Of a stretch of DNA of 64,000 bases, positions 16,091-24,229 are shown piece after piece. Both the position numbers and the translations under genes were made by a program. Origin of the DNA: JAMQKA01 sp031569985 (GTDB taxonomy: Bacteria > Bacteroidota > Rhodothermia > Balneolales > Balneolaceae); the NCBI RefSeq assembly GCF_031569985.1, contig NZ_JAMQKA010000005.1:160488-224487 (forward strand), written 5' to 3'. The notes beneath the pieces were generated by a model. That model saw nothing but the letters and a program-made list of their open reading frames with translations, was not told the DNA's origin and ran no database searches. Position 1 is the first letter of the stretch. Each line of letters opens with the position of its first letter.

Positions 16091-17578
16091 TTATGGGGCA
16101 TTCGAAACCTCGTCAAGGTATACCTGCATAATCCACCCCACTTGGTTATTAAGTTCTACTTTCCACCATTGGTAGATTTCATCCGTATTATTAAATGATT
16201 CTCCGCTGCCTTTCTCCAGCAATTTGACCTTAGTTCCTTTTGCAAGCTTCGAAATAAGAGAACGTTTATCACTCCAGTGCAGTGGATCTGAGACAAACCA
16301 AACATTATCCGCATTGACAAGCAGCTCAGGATTCCCTTTTACAGGCTTTGAAGCGGGCGGGCAACAGTTGCAGTATTCTTGTTGCCTTTGCTTAAACGAT
16401 CCCCAGCTACCCCAAGGCAATAAGTTTTCTGCCTTTACCACCGCTTTTAAGCATCTGAATTTGACATCAATTGGCTCACTGGACGCATTGCATACCTTCG
16501 CTGCATTCTTAATAAGCTCCTGGTCGCATTCTTCCCATTTTTGTTCCCACATATGAGACGGCCAGCAAGTCTGGTAACATTTATCGTGAATATCACATGG
16601 TAGTTTAGGGATAAAGCTTTGCGGTTTTGTACCATGGATGGAAGTATCGGAAAAGTGTGTATCAGTTCCATCAGCCGGATTATCTTTATCCTGACCGATC
16701 GAGAGCCACTTAGGCACGCTGCATCCATCATATTCATTCATCCTGTTGGTGTTTTTGGCCCTGTCCGGGCAATCCTCCAGACTTGTTATCGGATTTTGAC
16801 GCGTCAATTGGCCATTGATACAGCAATAATACTTCGGATTATATTCTATATTATTGCATTTAGGTTTTGGATGAGCTTTGCGTTGGATCTGTTTTGAGTT
16901 GCCTGGGCTTTGCTGTATAACATAAGTCAGCTCATGGGCCAGCAAATGCTTTCCCGTAGCGGTACCAGGTGAGTATTGATGCTGATTAAAGTAGATATCA
17001 CTTCCATAGGTAAACGCTTTAGCCCCCAGTGAATCGGTCATTTCGGCCGATTTTGAATCAGTATGCACTTTTACATCACTGAAATCGGCCACCATTTTGG
17101 TAGACATCTCTCGCTGCACCTTGCGAGGTAACCTATGCCCGCCTCCAGTTGACGATTGAAGCTGATTGTTTATTTCCCGGGGCGCGTAATCGGGACCATT
17201 TTTGGGGTTTGAACCAGATTTAGCCTGTAGCAGCTTTTCACGGCACTCGGGGCAGTCAATGGGTTTTCCCTGCCTGAAATGGTCCTGGCATCGCGGGCAC
17301 ATTTGATCTATTCCGTGAGACTGTTCCTCCTGCACAGCGATTGGGCGCATCTGGATTGCTTCTTCGTCCTGCATCACGTTCATTTGGAGCTCCTCATCCA
17401 CTGGCTGCTGCTGAATGTGATGGTTGGGCATCCGCATTACCCAGTCGGCCACGTGGTCGGCCTGCCGTTCATATTTATCTCCGGACTTGCCGCCCTCCAA
17501 TTTGGGCTGGATAAAGTGATTACCCGCCAGGCTGGCTGGTTGATGGGATATCGGCTGGAAAGGTGCTGCTGTCCCCAT
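16091..17578 (-). CDS. DUF4157-zinc ribbon-phospholipase A2-SH3 effector candidate
   Basis: 495 aa. Order: DUF4157 leader (EGGKSGDKYERQADHVADWV), short LQMN/IQM acidic linker, a zinc-ribbon-like pair (CPRCQDHF...CPECREK, about 92-117), DUF4157 core with HELTYVIQQ near 214, then a Cys-rich domain with 'EYDGCSVPKW', 'PCDIHDKCYQTC' (about 325) and 'CDQELIKNAAKVC'. That is the phospholipase A2 signature: Ca-loop-like DGCS.P, catalytic His-Asp in CxxHDxCY, and a later Asp in CDxxL. The last 80 residues look like a bacterial SH3 domain ('LAKGTKVKLLEKGSG', 'WWKVELNNQVGWIMQVYLDE'). It is the first gene after the eCIS ATPase (14 bp). Likely a membrane-damaging lipase delivered by the particle. Confidence 0.85.
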   Translation of the reverse strand: MGTAAPFQPISHQPASLAGNHFIQPKLEGGKSGDKYERQADHVADWVMRMPNHHIQQQPVDEELQMNVMQDEEAIQMRPIAVQEEQSHGIDQMCPRCQDHFRQGKPIDCPECREKLLQAKSGSNPKNGPDYAPREINNQLQSSTGGGHRLPRKVQREMSTKMVADFSDVKVHTDSKSAEMTDSLGAKAFTYGSDIYFNQHQYSPGTATGKHLLAHELTYVIQQSPGNSKQIQRKAHPKPKCNNIEYNPKYYCCINGQLTRQNPITSLEDCPDRAKNTNRMNEYDGCSVPKWLSIGQDKDNPADGTDTHFSDTSIHGTKPQSFIPKLPCDIHDKCYQTCWPSHMWEQKWEECDQELIKNAAKVCNASSEPIDVKFRCLKAVVKAENLLPWGSWGSFKQRQQEYCNCCPPASKPVKGNPELLVNADNVWFVSDPLHWSDKRSLISKLAKGTKVKLLEKGSGESFNNTDEIYQWWKVELNNQVGWIMQVYLDEVSNAP

Positions 17579-17592
17579 AGTAGGGCCTCATG

Positions 17593-18945
17593 TCAAATGG
17601 TTCTGCGGTTTTTATGGTACTCCCGTTTTATCCCGGCCATGATGTCAGCCAGGTGGATCTCGTTGCTGTCGCGGCCCAGTGCACGGAGCGAACTGTGCTG
17701 AATAATATTCACAATGGTGCCGCCGGCCAGTTCATACTCATTGGCAATGGCCGACAGGTCAATCTTGTCTTCCAGCCGGACGGCCTTACTGAACCCATTT
17801 TCCCATAGTGTTAATCGCTCTTTTATACCAGGCATGGGAAAGTGGACCATCAGCTGCAGCCGCCGAAGGAAGGCGTTGTCGATGTTGTTTTTGAGATTCG
17901 AAGCCAGTATCACTAACCCATTATGATCTTCAATACGCTGCAACAGGTAGGAAACCTGCTGGTTGGCAAAGCGGTCATGGGCGTCTTTGGTGCGCGTGCG
18001 GTTGCCGAACAGCGCGTCCGCCTCATCAAAAAACAGGATCCACTCCTTGTTTTCGGCACGGTCAAACACTTTGGCCAGGTTTTTCTCGGTCTCCCCGATA
18101 TACTTGGAAACGGTCTGCGAGAGGTCAATGCGATACACATCGCGTCCGGTTTTTTTGCCCAGCAGGCTGGCTGTCAGCGTTTTACCGGTACCCGGCGGAC
18201 CGTAGAACAGGGTCTTGTAGCCGGGCTTCAGATTCTTCTCCATGCCCCAGTCCTTCATCAGGGTATGATGATTCAGGATCCAGGTTTCAATTTCCTTGAG
18301 TTGATCCAAAATGTTATCGCCCAGCACCAAATCCGTCCACTCCATGTTGGTAGTCAGAAGTTTGGCGGGAAATTCCGTGCTGAACTGCGGCTTGCGATAC
18401 TCCCCGATCGTCAGCAGATCCAGCACCTCCTTGGAGATTTGCAGGGCGCCACTGAGCCGCGGTTCTCCGTTCTCCATATCCTCCAGCCACAGAATATTTT
18501 CTTTGGCAAACGTGTGGGTGCTGTCAAACAGTCGCTGGATTGAAAAACGCCGTTCCAGGTCGCTGCCTGCCAGGATGAAGGCAGCCGTTTCTCCTGTTGG
18601 AATAAACCCGAGGTGGTTTTTGCCCTTCTTGCCGCCAAATTCGGTGTACACCTGCTGAGTCTGCTGATTTTTGGCGAGGAACATATCCAACAATTCCGGT
18701 TTGATGTGGGGGACCATCGCCAAGATGAGCAAAAAGCGCTCTTCGTAGTCCAGGTTGTGCTGCCTCACGAATTGGCCATAAGACGATTCCCGGCCGTTAA
18801 ACAACGGGGGCGTAATATCATAGACGTCGCCGTAGGGCGTCTCTTCGCCGCCGTTCAACTTTGAGCGTGTTTTAAGAATCTCCCGAAACCAAGAAAGCTC
18901 AGTTTGAATATCACGGGCGTTATGTAAAATTGATGAGGCTACCAT
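17593..18945 (-). CDS. eCIS AAA+ ATPase (Afp15-like)
   Basis: 450 aa from the ATG at 18945, whose ATGGTAG overlaps the end of the tape-measure gene; a longer start at 18999 would overlap it by 61 bp and is less likely. The AAA+ core has Walker A GPPGTGKT (about residue 250), 'DLSQTVSKYIGETEKNLAKV', Walker B FFDEADALFG (about 303), a sensor/arginine-finger region ('VILASNLKNNIDNAFLRRLQ') and 'PMPGIKERLTLWENGF'. The N-terminal 230 residues are the family-specific domain. Every eCIS locus carries such an ATPase, thought to act in particle assembly or cargo handling. Cytoplasmic. It links the structural genes to the cargo zone. Confidence 0.92.
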   Translation of the reverse strand: MVASSILHNARDIQTELSWFREILKTRSKLNGGEETPYGDVYDITPPLFNGRESSYGQFVRQHNLDYEERFLLILAMVPHIKPELLDMFLAKNQQTQQVYTEFGGKKGKNHLGFIPTGETAAFILAGSDLERRFSIQRLFDSTHTFAKENILWLEDMENGEPRLSGALQISKEVLDLLTIGEYRKPQFSTEFPAKLLTTNMEWTDLVLGDNILDQLKEIETWILNHHTLMKDWGMEKNLKPGYKTLFYGPPGTGKTLTASLLGKKTGRDVYRIDLSQTVSKYIGETEKNLAKVFDRAENKEWILFFDEADALFGNRTRTKDAHDRFANQQVSYLLQRIEDHNGLVILASNLKNNIDNAFLRRLQLMVHFPMPGIKERLTLWENGFSKAVRLEDKIDLSAIANEYELAGGTIVNIIQHSSLRALGRDSNEIHLADIMAGIKREYHKNRRTI

Positions 18946-20438
18946 TGTACGTGAATCAGGTGGTCGTTCCAGGGCAGTTTGATTATGGAGATGGGCCAAG
19001 GGAGCTGGTCGAGCAAAATATCATAACTGAGGCGTTCCACCTGCAGCTTCCAGCCATTTATATCGGGCGTCAGAATTCCATCTCGCTGCAGAAACGCGTC
19101 GCGGAATCCCTCAATGGAGGTGTTCTTGAGCGCATCCCAGTTGTTGATTGCAGCCTGAATCATCGCTTGGGCCTCATCCTTTTCCCGGTCGGTCAGTTCT
19201 ATTTCATAGGGTACAAAGCTTTCCGGCGGCAGCCCGCAGAGCAGTTTGTTGAGCGGCCATTCGTGTTCTTCACCGGTGTTCTCACCTGTACTGACAAAGT
19301 GCAGCAGGTGTATGGCCCGGTGAACGGCCTGCTCATTGACGAATTCCTGTTCATCAACATACCCGAGCGTACTAAAAAGCCGGGCAAGGTTGGTCCAAAG
19401 CAGTACCAATCCCGCATTTTCGATCTCCAAAAATTGTTCGCGGCTTGTATGCCTCGATGGTTCCGAGGCAGACTTATTGCCGGAAGACACCGGCGGTATA
19501 TCCGATTTGCCCGCTGACCCTGAACCCGAATCAAGATCAGTCAGGTCATACATTTCTTGCCATTCATCGGGTGTGAATAGCATTGTTGTTTCGGTAAGAC
19601 TGCGGATTGCCCGCTCCATAATGTCCTGAGGCAGATCATGTGACTTTTCCAGGGCACGAATCGTATGGGCTAATGCAATTTTTTTATGCCGGGACGAAAA
19701 AGTTGCACTGCTTAATTCTCCGGCCCCCGATTTCTGTATACCGCTCAATTTATACACCCATAACTGCTCCAGCAGTGTTTCCAGGAAGGAATTTCGAAGC
19801 TGTCTCCACGGTACGGTTCTGTGCTGTTGGACATTCTGTTGATGAATCTCATCCTTGATCGACAGGTATAACTGAAACAGCTTCTCCAGTCGATGATGCA
19901 TGAAGAATAACCGGAACTGCTGATCGGAGAATGAGTGAACGGTTCGGCTTCTGAAGGCTGCCTGTCCCAGTTCATTTCCCACAGCGGTGATCAGTGATTG
20001 GGCATCCTCCCGGAATTGCTCCCTGATCCATTGGTTTGTATCCCTGTTGGAATAAGGATTCCACCACGGTACCGACCCATGACGGAAGAAATGGATCAGC
20101 AGGTCCACCCGGCTTCTGGATTCTTGTTCGGCCAATCCCGTTTTACTGCCCGCTTCGCCAAAAGAGGGATCAAAATCATACATAGAGGCCAGTTTCAGCT
20201 TTTTGACCTCCTCTTTGAACTGAGTAAGCAGCCGATCAGTGAGTTCGTGATCCAACGCGCCTTTGTTGAGCACACCGATGTCGAGCTCCAGTTTATCCAC
20301 GATCATGCGGCCCTGTTCTGGCGAAAGTTCATCGCACAGCCGGGACAGCGCGGGAATAATCTGCTCATGACAGATACGCGATACGCGCTCCTGGATCTCG
20401 CCGGCACTCTTCTGCTCGCCCAAGTGCAGGTCCATCAC
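18939..20438 (-). CDS. Contractile injection system tape-measure protein (Afp14-like)
   Basis: 499 aa. It matches the eCIS tape-measure family (CIS_TMP): 'LVDKLELDIG'-like 'MIVDKLELDIGVLNKGAL', a mid-protein 'LLIHFFRHGSVPWWNPYS', and the conserved C-terminal block 'ENAGLVLLWTNLARLFSTLG', 'AIHLLHFVSTGENTGEEHEW', 'LNKLLCGLPPESFV', 'NNWDALKNTSIEGFRDAFLQ' and 'SYDILLDQLPWPISIIKLPW'. Its role is to set sheath/tube length within the inner tube. It sits between the 1247-aa gene (36 bp) and the ATPase (7-bp overlap), the usual Afp14-Afp15 order. Confidence 0.9.
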   Translation of the reverse strand: MMDLHLGEQKSAGEIQERVSRICHEQIIPALSRLCDELSPEQGRMIVDKLELDIGVLNKGALDHELTDRLLTQFKEEVKKLKLASMYDFDPSFGEAGSKTGLAEQESRSRVDLLIHFFRHGSVPWWNPYSNRDTNQWIREQFREDAQSLITAVGNELGQAAFRSRTVHSFSDQQFRLFFMHHRLEKLFQLYLSIKDEIHQQNVQQHRTVPWRQLRNSFLETLLEQLWVYKLSGIQKSGAGELSSATFSSRHKKIALAHTIRALEKSHDLPQDIMERAIRSLTETTMLFTPDEWQEMYDLTDLDSGSGSAGKSDIPPVSSGNKSASEPSRHTSREQFLEIENAGLVLLWTNLARLFSTLGYVDEQEFVNEQAVHRAIHLLHFVSTGENTGEEHEWPLNKLLCGLPPESFVPYEIELTDREKDEAQAMIQAAINNWDALKNTSIEGFRDAFLQRDGILTPDINGWKLQVERLSYDILLDQLPWPISIIKLPWNDHLIHVQW

Positions 20439-20474
20439 GCAGCTTCGGATGATATGTTTGTTTGAGGACTCGAT

Positions 20475-23400
20475 CTATTTGAGCCTGAGGTTGCTTTTTA
20501 CATTGCTTTGGAAATCCTGGCTGACATAGCCTTTGGATTTTTTCTCCCATGCTTCCATGGTCGTCTTCATGTCAATATCCTCTGATGCATTGAAGATGTT
20601 GGCCGACTCGTTCAACACATCCTTGGTGGTGCTGGTCAGGTCGTCCGGCTGGGTATAGGCCAGGCGATCCAGGTAGGCCACCGTAACGTTATTCAGTGCT
20701 TCCTTGTGGAGCTCTTTCTCAGCACCCTTGGTATTCTGGATTTGTTCAACCAACTCGTTGCGGACGTTGTTATACTCATTGTTCAGGCGCACGACGCTGA
20801 TATCCTCCTCATCCGAGAACTCTTTCACCGCATTGGCGGCCTTGGTGATGGCCGTTACCTCCTCTTTACCCTCCAGCTGTACCAACTGGTCGGCCTTCGC
20901 CTTGGCATTATTCATGGATGTGGAGTAGTACTTCCTGATCTTCCGAACTTCTTCTTCCTGCTCCTGAATCTCCAGTGTTTTCACAATACGCTCGAAATTT
21001 ATGATGATATCCTTTGCGGGACTCATCACAAAGTCTATGGAGTTGGTACCCGTCGTAATGTCCACCGTTTTTCGGGCATCTACATATCCCACAAATTTGG
21101 CGATCAGGGTCTGCTGGCCAATGGGGACATTAGACAGCGTGTAGTTCCCGTCGGAATTGGTCGTAGTACCCCGGTCGGTGCCTTCTACCACGATATTAAC
21201 GCCCTGCAGCGGTTCCTGGTTTCCTTCCACTCCCACCGTAGTAACCGTTCCTGTTACCGTGCCTACCTGTGGCTTCGTCTGTCGCTGTACAGGGATAAAG
21301 ATGGTGATGGTATCGCTGCCAACCGTTTCCTGGCGGTTCACATCCTGGATCTGGTAATTGAACTCGTCGATAATGAAAAAATCGTCGGTTCGCTGTATCT
21401 CGGCGGCCAGCTTCTGGGGATCCACATCATAAACCAGCATCTGCTTGGTTTTGGTGTTGTCCGGCTCGTAGGGATCATCACGGAAAATCGTGCTTCCAAA
21501 GTTGGGCTGGCTGGTAAGACTGGCTTTATAAATATCGGGATCATACAGGTCGTTGATGAGCTGAATCTCTACGCTTTTATAGCTGGAAATTTCGAGTGCA
21601 TCATCTGTCATGGCGATGGCCGTCACAGGCGGCGCGAAGGGGTCGAGCGTAACCACTTCGGAGTAGATGTCCTCGCACGGATCGCAGCAGGTGAAAGGCA
21701 GGGTGAAGTCGGCGACCACGCGGCCTTCCATCTCCGAAACGACCTCAAGGTATTCATCCATATTAAAATCCATATTCTCAAAGTCGATATTGAACCCACC
21801 GAATGAGGCAAATCGCTCCGCGAACTCGTTACCATCTTCATCCCGCAGTTCATCAAACTGGTGGGGGAGCTGGTAAACCAGCAGGAAGGTCTGTCCCGGC
21901 GCCACGCCCGCTTTGTGCTCCACGCCCGGGTGATTGCCCCGGAAACGCGAAAGCTGCATCGCCTCCACCAGGGCCTCTTGTCGTTCCTGCAGGGTATCGT
22001 TGAGGACCCGGATGGTGATGTAGGGATAGATCGCCAGGAAGTTGACGATCCGGTGGATAATCCAGGCAAAGTAGAGATAGATCGTCATCATCACCCGGTA
22101 CTGCGCGTTGGTGGCCATACTGGCCATCCATTTCATAATCTTGACGATAACCCGCAACACACATTTGTAATGATTGAGCCAGGTTGACATCTCAAAATCA
22201 GCGAAGTCCAGGGGCATCGCATCGATAAGCTGGTGGATACAGGTATTAAACGAGGCGAATAGCTCTCGGATTGACGTATCGGTATTGCTTTCAAAAGAGG
22301 CCGAAAGCGACACATTTTCCCGGCTGCTGGCTCGTTCAAAATTGTTCAACGTGGTGTACAGCCGGTTGGCGGATTCAGTAAATCGCGTGGGATCTGCCCC
22401 CATAAATACGTTCGTAAAGTCGGTAGTATTGACGTTGAAGGCGCTCCGCCTGGAAAAGCTTGCCCCGCTGGTCCTGAAGCCGGCTTCCTCTGCAGACATA
22501 AACATCGCCCGGTTGAGAACCGCCCGTTCCGTGGTTTTGCTGGCCTGTACAATGTTCTTGAGGAACAGCAGAATCTTGTTGCGCCAGATTGAATACTGTG
22601 GCTGCAGGTCTTCAATAAGGCAGGCGGGCATGGGATTTTCCTCCATCAAATCCCCGAAGTATACTTTCTTGATATCAAACGATAGGTTGTGCTCCGACTT
22701 CAGAATGTGGAGGCGTGCTTCCACCTGTCTCACCTGCTTGCTGATGTGCCCCTCAATACGCAGGAAGTTGTAGGAGTCCAGGTCGTAAAACAGTGGCGTT
22801 TTTATGGGATGAAAATCGTCGGTAGCAGTTTCATGATTGTCGTATGAAATCTGCTGGGGGTATTCGCTGCTTCGGCACTGGCGCTGCAGGTCAAAGTTCC
22901 AGTTCTCCTCCAGCGTGCCCAGCCCCTCGATGCTGCTTTCTCGTTTGGAATCATAATAATATGGGATAGCCCGCTCAGAAAGGGTGCTCTTTTTCTCGCA
23001 GCTGGGTGTTATTTTAATTTCCCGCTCCGAGGTGTCTTTCAATCGCCCCAGGTCAAAACTTTCCCACAGCAACACTAATCGTTTGTGCAGCATCTGTACT
23101 TTTTCAGCCATGTAGCGCTGATCACTGAAGGCCGGGGAGGCCACAAATTCATTGCGGTATTCGACCTCGGCACAGAGCCCGCCGGCTTGTTCGCAGGCCA
23201 GGCCCAGCAGCAGGTGTTTGGGGAAGCGAGTCATATCAGGGCAGCAGGCCCCGCTCAGCTCCATGGCCGTCATGCGGAATTCTTCGTAGGCCAGGATCAG
23301 ATCCTTGACAAAATCGTAGAAATATTGAACGCCATAAATCGACTCCGAAAATGAGCTGTAGGCATCACGGTACTCTTCCAGCTGCTCCCTGGTATTTGTG

Positions 23401-24218
23401 ATCGCCTCCATTTCAAATGGATTCTGTTCGTTATAGAGATCCTCCAGCACCGGTGAATACACGGAATATGATTTGATCATCGCATCATACAGCGGATCCC
23501 ACACCTCGTCAACCGCCTTCAGGTATTCGCTTGCCATGCCGATATAAAAAAGGGTGGCTGGAGTTGCGGGCTTAAGCAGTGGGCGACGAACTTGAAGAAC
23601 GGGCAGTTCATATTTATCGGGATATGCCTCATCCAGCATGCCGCCGTTTAGACGTTCTTTCACCTTGTTGTTGTACTCCTCTTCGGTGATCACGAGTTTC
23701 CGAAGCGTCAGGATTCGGTCGATACCCAGCTCGTCACAGCTTTTGCCCAAGCACGATTTCAGGTCCTTGTCATAGCATTCCAGGAACAGTAGCACAATTT
23801 TGTCAGACAGAAATTCCGCGTTTAGATCAGTGACGTCTTCCTCCTCTTCAGGATCTATATCCGCTTCGGCCGTCAGCAGCTCGTGTAGCTCCACATCCTG
23901 AAGCTGAGTCAGCGGATCTTCAAACGGCGGGTAACTGACGGTGTTGGGCTTCGAATAGGTGCGATATTGTGTAGTCACGCATTCGCCGATGGTAATCAGG
24001 TACCCTTCGGAGGTGACGCCCACGCCTTTTGTAATCGTCAGCTCATCCTGGTCGTCGTTGCAGATGATATCCATGCCGCACACCACGCCGATACCGATCA
24101 GGCTGACGCGGGTCAGGCGTGTTTGCTGGTCCAGGTAGTTATGCATCTGGTTCAGCTGGGAGCTGGTAAGAACCTGGTTATCTTCAAATACGGGATAGTT
24201 CTTGATTAAGGTACTCAT
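20475..24218 (-). CDS. Large eCIS-associated protein with CarboxypepD_reg-like domain
   Basis: 1247 aa, no signal peptide. The N-terminus ('VLTSSQLNQMHNYLDQQTRL', 'VSLIGIGVVCGMDI', 'LTITKGVGVTSEGYLI') resembles a phage tail/baseplate-type beta domain that opens large proteins in Bacteroidota eCIS loci. Long helical stretches fill the middle. Residues about 990-1065 form a CarboxypepD_reg-like beta-sandwich ('VGVEGNQEPLQGVNIVVEGT', 'TTTNSDGNYTLSNVPIGQQT'). The C-terminal 170 residues look coiled-coil, rich in E, K, N and A. The position between Afp12- and Afp14-like genes is that of Afp13 (tail fibre) in Afp, but no fibre repeats are seen. Likely a baseplate-periphery or target-binding component. 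Confidence 0.7.
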   Translation of the reverse strand: MSTLIKNYPVFEDNQVLTSSQLNQMHNYLDQQTRLTRVSLIGIGVVCGMDIICNDDQDELTITKGVGVTSEGYLITIGECVTTQYRTYSKPNTVSYPPFEDPLTQLQDVELHELLTAEADIDPEEEEDVTDLNAEFLSDKIVLLFLECYDKDLKSCLGKSCDELGIDRILTLRKLVITEEEYNNKVKERLNGGMLDEAYPDKYELPVLQVRRPLLKPATPATLFYIGMASEYLKAVDEVWDPLYDAMIKSYSVYSPVLEDLYNEQNPFEMEAITNTREQLEEYRDAYSSFSESIYGVQYFYDFVKDLILAYEEFRMTAMELSGACCPDMTRFPKHLLLGLACEQAGGLCAEVEYRNEFVASPAFSDQRYMAEKVQMLHKRLVLLWESFDLGRLKDTSEREIKITPSCEKKSTLSERAIPYYYDSKRESSIEGLGTLEENWNFDLQRQCRSSEYPQQISYDNHETATDDFHPIKTPLFYDLDSYNFLRIEGHISKQVRQVEARLHILKSEHNLSFDIKKVYFGDLMEENPMPACLIEDLQPQYSIWRNKILLFLKNIVQASKTTERAVLNRAMFMSAEEAGFRTSGASFSRRSAFNVNTTDFTNVFMGADPTRFTESANRLYTTLNNFERASSRENVSLSASFESNTDTSIRELFASFNTCIHQLIDAMPLDFADFEMSTWLNHYKCVLRVIVKIMKWMASMATNAQYRVMMTIYLYFAWIIHRIVNFLAIYPYITIRVLNDTLQERQEALVEAMQLSRFRGNHPGVEHKAGVAPGQTFLLVYQLPHQFDELRDEDGNEFAERFASFGGFNIDFENMDFNMDEYLEVVSEMEGRVVADFTLPFTCCDPCEDIYSEVVTLDPFAPPVTAIAMTDDALEISSYKSVEIQLINDLYDPDIYKASLTSQPNFGSTIFRDDPYEPDNTKTKQMLVYDVDPQKLAAEIQRTDDFFIIDEFNYQIQDVNRQETVGSDTITIFIPVQRQTKPQVGTVTGTVTTVGVEGNQEPLQGVNIVVEGTDRGTTTNSDGNYTLSNVPIGQQTLIAKFVGYVDARKTVDITTGTNSIDFVMSPAKDIIINFERIVKTLEIQEQEEEVRKIRKYYSTSMNNAKAKADQLVQLEGKEEVTAITKAANAVKEFSDEEDISVVRLNNEYNNVRNELVEQIQNTKGAEKELHKEALNNVTVAYLDRLAYTQPDDLTSTTKDVLNESANIFNASEDIDMKTTMEAWEKKSKGYVSQDFQSNVKSNLRLK

Positions 24219-24229
24219 GGCATCAGTGA

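Noticed and set aside
18946..18999. Upstream extension of the ATPase
   Set aside because: 61-bp overlap with the tape-measure gene; the ATG at 18945 overlaps only its stop.
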